Below are positions 17,098-25,489 of a DNA stretch of 64,000 nt, one piece after another. Each line of letters starts with the position of its first letter. Within the stretch, counting starts at the first letter, position 1. The stretch is taken from positions 310,001 through 374,000 of the forward strand of contig JAUHZO010000001.1 of the NCBI GenBank assembly GCA_030425925.1, written 5' to 3'. The stretch is from Alphaproteobacteria bacterium (GTDB lineage: Bacteria; Pseudomonadota; Alphaproteobacteria; Rhodobacterales; Rhodobacteraceae). Made by a program: the position numbers and the translations under genes. The notes under the pieces were generated by a model that was not told the origin of the DNA, did no database searches, and saw only the letters and a list, made by a program, of their open reading frames with translations.

Positions 17098-17379
17098 TCA
17101 TTTCCCGTTCATGCGATCGCGCAGAAGCTTCCCGGTCTTGAAGAAAGGCACGTGCTTTTCCTCCACATCCACCGACTCCCCGGTGCGGGGATTGCGGCCG
17201 ACACGCGCATCGCGCTTCTTGACCGAAAACGCGCCGAAGCCCCTGAGCTCGACCCGGTCGCCCCGGGCCATGGCATCCGTAATCTCGTCAAAGATCGTGT
17301 TCACGATCCTCTCCACGTCCCTTTGATAAAGATGCGGGTTCTCATCCGCAATCTTCTGAATCAGTTCCGACCTGATCAT
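17098..17379 (-). CDS. ihfB: Integration host factor subunit beta
   Basis: 93 residues. IHF beta pairs with IhfA, binds the minor groove and bends DNA sharply. [17 protein letters not shown], the [11 protein letters not shown]-type segment and the DNA-contacting arm [16 protein letters not shown] are present, with the conserved Pro that intercalates. The start at MIRSEL is chosen from homology over an upstream in-frame ATG at 17400. It precedes lapA by 4 bp. A possible promoter with TATAGT lies about 50 bp upstream. Confidence 0.95.
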   Translation of the reverse strand: MIRSELIQKIADENPHLYQRDVERIVNTIFDEITDAMARGDRVELRGFGAFSVKKRDARVGRNPRTGESVDVEEKHVPFFKTGKLLRDRMNGK

Positions 17380-17743
17380 CGTCCCACATCCCCCTGGCAC
17401 GCGTCTTTCGCTGCGCGGCGCTGACAGGAACTATACGCGGGAGAAATCCAAACGGAAACCTTGAACAGTTCGGAAAATCCAGCTTTTGCAGCGCTTTGCG
17501 ACAGATTCGCCGCGCGATGCAGCACCGGCTGTCGCCTGCGCGCCACGAAACCGGCAGGCAACGCGGGGGGCAAGGGCCGATTCGCGTCAGATTGGCGCTG
17601 GTCGTGCGGGGCATGGATGGCCGCGGGCCCAAAGCGCCGGCACCACCCCCGGAACGGCCGTCAGCGGGTGAATCCCCCGGGGCACAACACGCAGAAAGGC
17701 CCCGCACATGGCGGGGCCTTTCCGTGTTCGTCTGGCGATGGCG
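17380..17743. other. Gap holding the ihfB promoter region and the rpsA terminator
   Basis: About 360 bp without a gene. On the minus strand a -10-like TATAGT (17430-17435) sits about 50 bp before ihfB; the matching -35 is poor. The right end holds the rpsA terminator. Between them is an AT-richer stretch (about 17440-17510) of unclear role. Confidence 0.45.
17691..17721 (-). terminator. rpsA terminator
   Basis: AAAGGCCCCGC (17695-17705) pairs perfectly with GCGGGGCCTTT (17711-17721) around a 5-nt loop. Leftward transcription from rpsA ends in CCTTTCTG, giving a strong hairpin with a short T run 23 bp past the stop. Confidence 0.82.
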
Positions 17744-19420
17744 TCAGTCGTCGCGCTTGAGCGCCGCGCCCAGGATGTCGCCCAGCGAGGCACCCGAATC
17801 GGACGACCCGAACTGTTCCACGGCCTCTTTCTCTTCGGCGATCTCGCGCGCCTTGATCGACAGGCCCAGACGGCGGGTCTTGCTGTCGATATTGGTGACA
17901 CGCACGTCCACCTTGTCACCGACCGAGAAGCGCTCGGGGCGCTGTTCAGCACGGTCGCGCGACAGGTCGGAGCGGCGGATGAAGGACTTCATGCCTTCGT
18001 ATTCCACCTCGATGCCGCCATCCTCGATCGCCGTCACCTCGACGGTGATGACCGAGCCGCGCTTCACGCTGCCCGTGGCCTCGGCGAACTTGTCGCCGCC
18101 CAGCGCCTTGATGGAGAGCGAGATGCGCTCCTTCTCGATGTCCACCTCGGAGACGACCGCCTGCACGACGTCGCCCTTGCGGTAGTTCTGGATCGCGTCC
18201 TCACCCCGTTCGTCCCAGCTGAGGTCCGAAAGGTGCACCATGCCGTCGATCTCGCCTTCGAGACCGATGAACAGGCCGAATTCGGTGATGTTCTTGACCT
18301 CGCCCTCGACCTGCGTGCCCTCGGGATGGGTTTCCGAGAAAACCTCCCACGGGTTGCGCATGGTCTGCTTGAGACCCAGCGACACGCGGCGCTTGGCACC
18401 GTCGATCTCCAGCACCATGACGTCGACTTCCTGCGAGGTCGACACGATCTTGCCGGGATGCACGTTCTTCTTGGTCCAGGACATTTCCGAGACGTGCACA
18501 AGGCCCTCGACCCCCGGCTCCAGCTCCACGAAGGCACCGTAATCGGTGATGTTGGTCACGCGGCCCTGATGGACCGAGCCCAGCGGGAACTTGGCACCGA
18601 CCAGATCCCAGGGATCTTCCATCAGCTGCTTCATGCCCAGGCTGATGCGGTGGGTTTCCTTGTTGATCTTGATGACCTGGACCTTGACGGTCTCGCCGAT
18701 CGACAGGATTTCCGACGGGTGGTTGACGCGGCGCCATGCCATGTCGGTGACGTGCAGCAGGCCGTCGACACCGCCCAGGTCCACAAAGGCCCCGTATTCG
18801 GTGATGTTCTTGACGACACCGTCCACCGCCATGCCTTCGGTCAGGTTGCCGATGACCTCGGCGCGCTGCTCGGCGCGGCTTTCTTCCAGGATGGCGCGGC
18901 GCGAGACCACGATATTGCCGCGGCGGCGGTCCATCTTGAGGATCTGGAACGGCTGCTTGAGACCCATGAGCGGGCCGGCGTCGCGCACCGGGCGCACATC
19001 GACCTGAGAGCCGGGCAGGAAGGCCACGGCACCGCCCAGATCGACGGTAAAGCCACCCTTGACCCGGCCAAAGATCGCGCCTTCGACGCGGGCATCGTCG
19101 GCATAGGCCTTTTCCAGACGGTCCCACGCTTCTTCGCGGCGGGCCATTTCGCGGGAAATGACGGCTTCGCCGCGGGCGTTCTCGGCCGCGCGCAGATAAA
19201 CCTCGACCTCGTCACCCACCGCGATCTTTGGGGCTTCGCCGGGTTCTGCGAATTCCTTGAGCTCGACGCGGCCTTCCATCTTGTAGCCGACATCGATGAT
19301 GGCCTGGCCCGCCTCGATGGCGATGACCTTGCCCTTGACGACACTGCCCTCGTCGGGCGTGTCCATTTCGAGGCTTTCGTTCAGGAGGGCCTCGAACTCC
19401 TCCATGGTTGTATTTGCCAT
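17744..19420 (-). CDS. rpsA: 30S ribosomal protein S1
   Basis: 558 residues, the usual size. S1 captures mRNA on the small subunit. Six S1 RNA-binding repeats are visible, with the recurrent pattern G-x-V-xx-ITxYGAFV-DLGG-V-GLLHV (for example around residues 190-260 and 280-350). The N-terminal MANTTMEEFEALLNESL is the ribosome-binding part through S2. It is normally cotranscribed with or follows cmk; here cmk lies 2.5 kb away behind inserted genes and rpsA has its own promoter-like sequence. Confidence 0.97.
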   Translation of the reverse strand: MANTTMEEFEALLNESLEMDTPDEGSVVKGKVIAIEAGQAIIDVGYKMEGRVELKEFAEPGEAPKIAVGDEVEVYLRAAENARGEAVISREMARREEAWDRLEKAYADDARVEGAIFGRVKGGFTVDLGGAVAFLPGSQVDVRPVRDAGPLMGLKQPFQILKMDRRRGNIVVSRRAILEESRAEQRAEVIGNLTEGMAVDGVVKNITEYGAFVDLGGVDGLLHVTDMAWRRVNHPSEILSIGETVKVQVIKINKETHRISLGMKQLMEDPWDLVGAKFPLGSVHQGRVTNITDYGAFVELEPGVEGLVHVSEMSWTKKNVHPGKIVSTSQEVDVMVLEIDGAKRRVSLGLKQTMRNPWEVFSETHPEGTQVEGEVKNITEFGLFIGLEGEIDGMVHLSDLSWDERGEDAIQNYRKGDVVQAVVSEVDIEKERISLSIKALGGDKFAEATGSVKRGSVITVEVTAIEDGGIEVEYEGMKSFIRRSDLSRDRAEQRPERFSVGDKVDVRVTNIDSKTRRLGLSIKAREIAEEKEAVEQFGSSDSGASLGDILGAALKRDD

Positions 19421-19577
19421 GTGGCGTCTATGTTCCTTCGTCTGGTTTTCTGGCCGAGCGGTTGTCTCCGCCGGTCTTGGATTGGTCCGTCGGGCTGCCG
19501 CAAAACAAAGAGGGCCGGAGAACCCGACCCTGCTCGATCCCTTCGTCTGCGGCGTTTACGCCTTGTCGACACACGCG

Positions 19578-19606
19578 CGTATACGCAAGCGTCTGCCGTT
19601 AATCAA
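19578..19606 (-). promoter_or_regulatory. Sigma70-like promoter for rpsA
   Basis: On the minus strand TTGATT (19601-19606) and TATACG (19578-19583) are separated by exactly 17 bp and lie about 160 bp before the rpsA ATG, leaving a long leader. The -35 box overlaps the stop codon of the upstream sulfotransferase gene. Confidence 0.6.
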
Positions 19607-20472
19607 GCCCCGCTGCCCCATTCCAGCCAGTGCCGCTCTGCGGTGTCCAACACCGCGTCGACCTTCGCGCCATAGGCCGCCAGATCGTCTTCGGTCAGCA
19701 CGCCGTGCCACTTGTTCGACCGGGCGCTGTCAAAGAAACCCGCGTCACTGCGCCAGAACCCCTGCCCCGCCGAGGGTGTGAAACGCGCGGCATTGGCTTT
19801 CATGCTGTCGAACCGGGCGGCCTCCACGATGGCGGCCATGACCTCCGGCGGCTGCGTCAGACCGGTATGCGCCGCGATGCGCGCCACCGCCCCGGCCAGA
19901 TCGCGGGTCATGTCGGCATAGTGCAGCCGCAAAAGGTTCTCCCGTCCGTCCCGCGCCAGCGTGGCGCGGTAGTGATCCAGAAGCACCGGCAGGCCCAGAT
20001 GGTCGTCGGCATTCTCCAGAAAGGCGTGAAAGCTTTCGCGTGGATCGTCGGCCAGAGGGGTCAGCCCCACATCCACCGACATGTTCTGCATGTGCTTGCG
20101 GGACGAGAAGTGCATGTCGATCGGGTTGCGATAGACGGTGATGTAATGCAGTTCGGCCCACCAGGGAATGCAATCGAGCGGCGAGTGGGATTTCACCTGC
20201 CGCCGGTGCTCTTGCGCGTCGAGCCGCGCCATCACCTCTTCGAGCGGGCGGATCTTGATGTCGATCCAGGGCGCTTTCATCGACAGTTCGGCATCGACCT
20301 GCGGATCCCCGGCGATCAGCATGGCCAGAATGCCCTGCGTCCAGGTGGTGCCGGATTTGGCCGGGGTCGTCACGACGATATCCCCGGCGCGCGCGCGGAA
20401 CGCGTTCCATCGGGTGGAATCGCACACCGGATCGCGGAACACACGGGCGGCAGGATCGGCAGGGGTGAGCAT
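19603..20472 (-). CDS. Sulfotransferase family protein
   Basis: 289 residues. PAPS-dependent sulfotransferases move a sulfonate group to an alcohol or amine. The 5'-phosphosulfate loop TPAKSGTTWTQ (37-46) and the 3'-phosphate motif VYRNPIDMHFSSRKH are both intact, and HYADMTRDLAG and GFWRSDAGFFDS resemble the C-terminal PAPS-binding segment of cytosolic-type enzymes. The start at MLTPADP has AAGGA about 9 nt upstream. The acceptor is unknown. It is one of three accessory genes set between cmk and rpsA. Confidence 0.85.
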   Translation of the reverse strand: MLTPADPAARVFRDPVCDSTRWNAFRARAGDIVVTTPAKSGTTWTQGILAMLIAGDPQVDAELSMKAPWIDIKIRPLEEVMARLDAQEHRRQVKSHSPLDCIPWWAELHYITVYRNPIDMHFSSRKHMQNMSVDVGLTPLADDPRESFHAFLENADDHLGLPVLLDHYRATLARDGRENLLRLHYADMTRDLAGAVARIAAHTGLTQPPEVMAAIVEAARFDSMKANAARFTPSAGQGFWRSDAGFFDSARSNKWHGVLTEDDLAAYGAKVDAVLDTAERHWLEWGSGA

Positions 20473-20628
20473 GGGCAAAGTCCTTTTGATAAGAGAGCGT
20501 TGCGTTGGAACCGTCAAAGACCACAGGCGCGGCCAAGCGAACGAGGTCAGGAATGCCGGACTGCCCCGCACCGGGGGCGTCCGCTATCACAGTCGCAGCG
20601 AGACCATTCGATTTCAAGGACCTGACCA

Positions 20629-20889
20629 ATGCTGACCGCAACCGATCACTTCGACTTCAACCAGACCAACAATTTCGTCGACCCGCAGGACAGCGGGCAG
20701 GATACCTTTGCACCGTCCGACACGCTCTATGGCGGCAAGGGTCATGATCACATGCAGTATGGCCGCGGGTCCGACACCGTGTATTTCGGCGAAACCGCCA
20801 CCTACGATCCCGATGCCGGGAACCGGCTGGCCGACGAATACCGGATCGACGACAGCAACACCTGTCTCGACCCGTCCTTCTTTGGCTGA
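20629..20889 (+). CDS. Mini-RTX protein or RTX remnant
   Basis: 86 residues from an ATG with AAGGA about 9 nt upstream. The middle contains two degenerate hemolysin-type repeats, LYGGKGHDHMQ and YGRGSDTVYFG, each of the GGxGxDxxx type; the flanks are Asp/Asn-rich with no hydrophobic core. It could be a genuine small calcium-binding secreted protein or a decayed piece of a larger RTX gene. It is on the plus strand between two minus-strand genes, inside the block that splits cmk from rpsA. No signal peptide. Confidence 0.5.
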   Translation: MLTATDHFDFNQTNNFVDPQDSGQDTFAPSDTLYGGKGHDHMQYGRGSDTVYFGETATYDPDAGNRLADEYRIDDSNTCLDPSFFG

Positions 20890-20943
20890 CGCAGACTGCG
20901 GACGCGCAAGGCTGCAGGGCGGGGTTCACCCCCGCCGCAGCCC

Positions 20944-21939
20944 TCAGCAATAGCGCTCCGGTCCGGTCCATTGCGCGTCCGAATAGCGGTCGCCATGGGC
21001 CCAGCCCACCGGCAACACCGCGTCGATGCGCGCCAGATCGTCGGAGGTCAGGGTGATCTCTGTCCCCCGGACCAGTTCCCGCAGATGCGCCACCGAGCGC
21101 GTGCCGGGGATCGGCAGCACGTGTTTGCCGCGGGCAAGGCACCAGGCGATGGCCAGGCCGGCCGCGGGGATCTCCATCTCGGCCGCCAGTTTGCGGAATT
21201 CCTCGGTCAGCGCGATGTTCGCCTCGTAATTGGGCGACTGGAACCGCGGTGCCACCTTCATGAAATTCAGCATCGGCAGCACCTCTGCCGGGATCGGCCG
21301 GTCGGTCAGCAGCGACCGCGACACTGGCGAAAAGGCCACCAGAACCGTCCCCAGTTCGGCGCAGGTCTGGATCAGCCCCAGATCGGGGTAGCGTGTCGCC
21401 AGCGAATATTCCGACTGCACCGCCGCCACCGGGTGCACCGCCTGCGCGCGGCGCAGCGAGGACGGCGCGATCTCGGAATAGCCGATGGTCCTGATCTTGC
21501 CCTTTTCCACCAGCCGCGCCAGCGTGCCGGTGACCTCTTCGATGGGCACCTCCCGGTCGCGCCGGTGCACGTAATAGAGATCGACGCAGTCGATCCCCAT
21601 CCGCTCCAGCGACGCGTCAAGACAGGCCTCCAGATGCTCCGGCGAGTTGTCGAAGGGCGTCTTGCCGGTCTCGCCATTGCGGTTGATCCCGCCCTTGGTG
21701 GCGATGTGGAAATGGTCGCGATGCCCCGGATTGGCCTTGAGCCAGGCCCCGATGGCACGTTCCGACCGCCCCATGCCGTAGACGTTCGACGTATCAATAT
21801 GGGTGATCCCCATCTCGACCGCCGCATCCAGCACCGCCCAGGAGTTTTCTTCGGTGGTCGGGCCGTAGAAATCGGCAAAGCTCATGGCGCCGATCCCGAG
21901 GCAAGAGACCTCCTGCCCGCCCAGTAGAACCTGTTTCAT
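20944..21939 (-). CDS. Aldo/keto reductase
   Basis: 331 residues, NADPH-dependent TIM barrel. The catalytic tetrad is complete: Asp49 and Tyr54 (IDTSNVYG), Lys82 (IATKGG) and His125 (YYVHRRD). LPIPGTRSVAHLREL is the cofactor-phosphate loop, and AFSPVSRSLL replaces the more common AYSPL. These enzymes reduce aldehydes and ketones; substrates are broad and methylglyoxal is one possibility. The start MKQVLLGG fits the family. It follows cmk by 49 bp and is one of the genes that interrupt cmk-rpsA. Confidence 0.9.
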   Translation of the reverse strand: MKQVLLGGQEVSCLGIGAMSFADFYGPTTEENSWAVLDAAVEMGITHIDTSNVYGMGRSERAIGAWLKANPGHRDHFHIATKGGINRNGETGKTPFDNSPEHLEACLDASLERMGIDCVDLYYVHRRDREVPIEEVTGTLARLVEKGKIRTIGYSEIAPSSLRRAQAVHPVAAVQSEYSLATRYPDLGLIQTCAELGTVLVAFSPVSRSLLTDRPIPAEVLPMLNFMKVAPRFQSPNYEANIALTEEFRKLAAEMEIPAAGLAIAWCLARGKHVLPIPGTRSVAHLRELVRGTEITLTSDDLARIDAVLPVGWAHGDRYSDAQWTGPERYC

Positions 21940-21988
21940 GTCCGTCTCCGTGATTTTGGCGGCAGACTGGCCGGAAACAGGTCAGGGA

Positions 21989-22594
21989 TCAACGCCGCGC
22001 GTCGACAATCTCGCCAGCCCGGGCCACTGCCGCCGCGACGGACATCTCGGACGTGTCGATCCGCACCGCGTCTTCGGCCTGCTTCAAAGGCGCATCGGCG
22101 CGGCCCATGTCGCGCGCATCGCGCGCCTCGACATCGGCCAGCACGGCGTCATAGCTCGTCTCGAACCCATTTTCGGCAAGTTCCTCGAACCGCCGACGCG
22201 CCCGCACTTCGGGTGATGCAATCACGAACAGCTTCACCTCGGCCTCCGGGCAGATCACCGTGCCGATATCGCGCCCGTCCAGCACCGCGCCCCCCGCCCG
22301 GCGGGCAAAGGCGCGCTGGAAATCCAGCAGCGCCTGGCGCACCTCGGGGATGGCCGCCACCTTGGAGGCCGCCTGCGCCACCTCGGCGGTGCGCAGCGAG
22401 TCTTCGTCCAGGTCCGCAAGATCGAGCGTTTCGGCCGCCTGCTGCGGATCGGTTCCGTCCAGCATCCGCCGCCCGACAGCGCGGTAGAGCAATCCGGTGT
22501 CGAGATGCGCAAACCCGTAGCGCGCGGCCAGCGCCCGGGCGATGGTGCCCTTGCCGCTGGCAGCCGGCCCGTCGATGGCGATGGTAAAGGCCAT
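21989..22594 (-). CDS. cmk: Cytidylate kinase
   Basis: 201 residues. It phosphorylates CMP and dCMP with [21 protein letters not shown] is the P-loop, [12 protein letters not shown] and [14 protein letters not shown] are the nucleotide-monophosphate-binding signatures, and RRFEEL lies in the lid. The start at [10 protein letters not shown] is chosen from homology; 13 bp separate it from the aroA stop, so the two form an operon. In related genomes rpsA usually follows directly. Confidence 0.96.
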   Translation of the reverse strand: MAFTIAIDGPAASGKGTIARALAARYGFAHLDTGLLYRAVGRRMLDGTDPQQAAETLDLADLDEDSLRTAEVAQAASKVAAIPEVRQALLDFQRAFARRAGGAVLDGRDIGTVICPEAEVKLFVIASPEVRARRRFEELAENGFETSYDAVLADVEARDARDMGRADAPLKQAEDAVRIDTSEMSVAAAVARAGEIVDARR

Positions 22595-22607
22595 GCCCGC
22601 CGCGGCC

Positions 22608-23957
22608 TCAGCCCGACACGCGGGTGATGTCCGCGCCAAGCCCTGCCATCAGCCCCTCGAAGACCGGGAACGAGGTGGCGATCGGCCCGCCATCCGCAAC
22701 GGTGACCGCCGCGTTTGTGGCCAGCCCGAGCACCAGGAAGGACATGGCGATGCGATGGTCGAGGAAGGTCTCGACCGTGGCGCCGCCGGCCACGCCGCCC
22801 GGCCCGCGGCCCTCGACGCTCCACCAGTCCTCGCCCTCTTCGACGGTCACACCACAGGCGCGCAGCCCGCGCGCCATGGCGTCGATCCGGTCGCTTTCCT
22901 TCACGCGAAGTTCGTGCACGCCGGGCATGTGCGTCTTGCCCGTCGCAAAGGCCGCCACGACCGACAGCACCGGGTATTCGTCGATCATGCTGGCGGCGCG
23001 CTCGGCAGGCACCTCGATGCCCCGCATGTCCGGCGAGAACCGTGCGCGCAGATCGGCGACAGGTTCGCCGCCCTCTTCGCGTTCGTTCTCGAACGCCAGG
23101 TTGGCGCCCATGTCCCGCAGGGTAAAGAACAGCCCCGCCCGTGTCGGGTTGAGACCGATATTGGGCACCAGTACGTCCGAGCCTTCGGTGATCAGGGCGG
23201 CACAGACCGGGAAGGCCGCCGAGGACGGATCGCGCGGCACGCGGATGTGCTGCGGCTTGAACTCGGGCTGGCCCTGCAGGGTGACCACATGGCCTTCATT
23301 GCTCATCTCGGAGCGGAGCGTCGCGCCGAAACCGGCCAGCATCCGCTCGGTATGGTCGCGGGTCATTTCCTTCTGGATCACCACGGTTTCCCCCGGCGCG
23401 TTCAGCCCCGCCAGAAGAACCGCCGATTTCACCTGCGCCGAGGCCATGGGCGTGGTGTAGTTGACCGGCACGGGATCCTGCGCCCCGAGAATGGTCAGCG
23501 GCAACCGGCCGCCCGAGCGCCCATAGGCGCGCGCGCCGAACAGCGCCAGAGGATCGGTGATCCGCGCCATCGGCCGCTTGTTGAGCGACGCATCCCCGGT
23601 GAAGGTCGCCGCGATGGGCGAGGTGGCCATGGCCCCCATGATCAGACGCACCCCGGTGCCGGAATTGCCGCAATCGATCACCTGATCGGGTTCGGCAAAG
23701 CCGCCCACACCGACGCCATGCACGTGCCAGGTGTCGCCGCGCTTGTCGATCTGCGCGCCGAAGGCCTGCATGGCCTTGACCGTGTCCAGCACGTCCTCGC
23801 CTTCAAGCAGTCCGGTCACCGTGGTCTCGCCCACCGTCATCGCGCCAAGGATGATGGAGCGGTGCGAAATCGACTTGTCCCCGGGCACATGGGCCTCACC
23901 CGTCAGGGGGCCGGAACGGCGAGCGGTCATCGGGATCGGGGTGCCATGGGCGGACAT
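22608..23957 (-). CDS. aroA: 3-phosphoshikimate 1-carboxyvinyltransferase (EPSP synthase), class II-like
   Basis: 449 residues. It joins PEP to shikimate 3-phosphate in aromatic amino-acid synthesis. GDKSISHRS, TSDxxL-type loops, [23 protein letters not shown] and LDHRIAMSF are present. By sequence it resembles the class II (CP4-like) branch: [22 protein letters not shown] and DPSSAAFP match closely. However, at residue 100 it has Gly (GNSGTG), where CP4 has the Ala linked to glyphosate insensitivity. It is the first gene of the aroA-cmk pair; the 40 bp upstream lead into repeated hairpins. Confidence 0.96.
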   Translation of the reverse strand: MSAHGTPIPMTARRSGPLTGEAHVPGDKSISHRSIILGAMTVGETTVTGLLEGEDVLDTVKAMQAFGAQIDKRGDTWHVHGVGVGGFAEPDQVIDCGNSGTGVRLIMGAMATSPIAATFTGDASLNKRPMARITDPLALFGARAYGRSGGRLPLTILGAQDPVPVNYTTPMASAQVKSAVLLAGLNAPGETVVIQKEMTRDHTERMLAGFGATLRSEMSNEGHVVTLQGQPEFKPQHIRVPRDPSSAAFPVCAALITEGSDVLVPNIGLNPTRAGLFFTLRDMGANLAFENEREEGGEPVADLRARFSPDMRGIEVPAERAASMIDEYPVLSVVAAFATGKTHMPGVHELRVKESDRIDAMARGLRACGVTVEEGEDWWSVEGRGPGGVAGGATVETFLDHRIAMSFLVLGLATNAAVTVADGGPIATSFPVFEGLMAGLGADITRVSG

Positions 23958-24043
23958 GCGCGGTCTCCTGCAAGGGGTTGGTGCCTCTTAGCAAGGCCGC
24001 CGGGGGGCGTCCATCACCTGCAGGCGCGCGGCTGCGGGCCAAG

Positions 24044-24119
24044 GCGGGAAGATTTTTCATCCGAAAAATCTTCCCGCCCCCGGGACCCGGAGCAAAGACT
24101 TTTCGGATGAAAAGTCTTT
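24044..24119 (-). repeat. Two tandem hairpins with a TTTTC-loop-GAAAA core
   Basis: Hairpin 1 has a 15-bp stem (24044-24058 with 24063-24077, loop ATCC); hairpin 2 has an 11-bp stem (24094-24104 with 24109-24119, loop GGAT). The tops of both read TTTTC-loop-GAAAA while the outer stems differ. Hairpin 2 overlaps the trmB stop codon, so the pair probably ends trmB transcription and protects its 3' end. A third member lies at 41803-41827. Confidence 0.75.
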
Positions 24120-24840
24120 ATCGTTCGGACGTCCGGCGAAAGGTCAGGTAATGCGGCACCCGGCCGTCCCGCAGGGCTTTCTGCTCGTAGCGGGTCGACA
24201 GCCAGTCCGGCCAGGCCTCGCGCCAGTCGCGGGGCCGCTCGGCCTGCCAGTCGAAACCGGCACGCGGCACCTCGATCAGGGTCTGGCGGACATAGTCGGG
24301 AATGTCCGTGGCCACGCGCAACTCTGCCCCCGGAGCCATGACCGCATGCAGCGGCCGCAGATGTTCCTGCGTGACGAACCGGCGGCGGTGGTGGCGTTTC
24401 TTGGGCCAGGGATCGGGGTAGAGCAGGAACACCTTCTCGACCGATCCCGGGGGCAGCACGTCAAAGAGGTTGCGGACATCCCCGGGATAGACCCGCAGAT
24501 TGGTCACCTCTGCCTCGCGCACCTTGCCCAGAAGCATCGCCACGGCGTTCATGAACGGCTCGCATCCGATGATCCCCACCTCGGGATACGTCGCGGCCTG
24601 ATGCACCAGATGCTCCCCGCCGCCAAAGCCGATCTCCAGCCAGACCGGCCGCCCGCCAAACAGCGCGTCCAGATCCAGCGGCACGCGGTCGGGGTTTTCG
24701 TCCCAGTCCACCGGCCCGGGCGACAGCTGCGCCAGGTCCTCTTCCAGATAGGTGACCTGGTTGGGCCGCAGGGTCTTGCCGCGCACGCGGCCATAGAAAT
24801 TCCGCCATGGCGCATCGGGGTGCTTGTTCGACATCGTCAT
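24118..24840 (-). CDS. trmB: tRNA (guanine-N7-)-methyltransferase
   Basis: 240 residues. It methylates G46 in the variable loop of tRNA. The SAM-binding motif VWLEIGFGGGEHL, the family signature LLYPDPWPKKRHHRRRFV and the C-terminal ...STRYEQKALRDGR-type end are all present. In Rhodobacterales trmB commonly lies downstream of metK, as here, with a secreted phosphatase gene in between. MTMSNKHPD is taken as the start; the second Met is an equal candidate. Confidence 0.96.
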   Translation of the reverse strand: MTMSNKHPDAPWRNFYGRVRGKTLRPNQVTYLEEDLAQLSPGPVDWDENPDRVPLDLDALFGGRPVWLEIGFGGGEHLVHQAATYPEVGIIGCEPFMNAVAMLLGKVREAEVTNLRVYPGDVRNLFDVLPPGSVEKVFLLYPDPWPKKRHHRRRFVTQEHLRPLHAVMAPGAELRVATDIPDYVRQTLIEVPRAGFDWQAERPRDWREAWPDWLSTRYEQKALRDGRVPHYLTFRRTSER

Positions 24841-24888
24841 GGCCCGGGCGTGTAGCCGAGCACACCGCCCGAGGCAATCCGTCTGCCC

Positions 24889-25428
24889 TCAGGGGGCGAT
24901 CAGGATGCTGCCCAGCACCTGCAGCCTGTCGCCGGAGCGCCGCACCACCAGCACCTCGCCCGAGCGCGTGCCGCGCCCGGTCAGCGCGCTGATATTGACC
25001 TGGTGGGTCACGACGAACGGGCGACCCTGCAACCCGTCCAACAAGGCCAGCGCGGCCTGCGTCCGTGCCGCGCGCTGCGAGACGTCCTGAAAGAAGGAAT
25101 TGAAGGCCGGCGCTGGCTCGACCGGGCCAAGCGCCAGCAACTCTGCCGTATCGTGGCAGCGGCACCATTCCGAGGTCAGCACCACGTCGAAGCGGTGTCC
25201 GCGGTCCCGAAAGGCCGCGCCGATGGCGGTGGCCTGCGAGCGGCCCCGGTCATCGAGGTTGCGCTGGGTTGTGCAATCGCTCACGTCGAACCGCGCTGGA
25301 TCCCCGGTGCCCGGGGCGAGCGCGTGGCGCATCAGCGCAAAGGCCCCCCGCTGGTCCAGCGCGTCCCAGTCATTTGCAAACGCCGCGCTCGACCAGAGCG
25401 CGGCGCAGATCAGTACAATGCGCCACAT
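24889..25428 (-). CDS. Secreted histidine-phosphatase superfamily protein
   Basis: 179 residues with a signal peptide (MWRIVLICAALWSSAAFA-ND). FALMRHALAPG carries the RHx phosphate pocket (Arg34, His35, the phospho-accepting His), EWCRCHDTAELL the second Arg region, and VVTHQVNISALTG the second catalytic His. It is therefore a periplasmic member of the phosphoglycerate-mutase-like superfamily, probably a phosphatase; the substrate is unknown. AGGAGG is found about 8 nt before the ATG. It sits between metK and trmB on the same strand, about 60 bp after metK. Confidence 0.85.
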   Translation of the reverse strand: MWRIVLICAALWSSAAFANDWDALDQRGAFALMRHALAPGTGDPARFDVSDCTTQRNLDDRGRSQATAIGAAFRDRGHRFDVVLTSEWCRCHDTAELLALGPVEPAPAFNSFFQDVSQRAARTQAALALLDGLQGRPFVVTHQVNISALTGRGTRSGEVLVVRRSGDRLQVLGSILIAP

Positions 25429-25489
25429 GCGCCGCCCTCCTGTCCGCCTTGCGGCAGGAGGTAGCGCCCGGGACGCTGCGTCAAACGCC

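Noticed and set aside
17708-19675. A 655-residue plus-strand frame over rpsA
   Set aside because: Antisense shadow of the S1 repeats.
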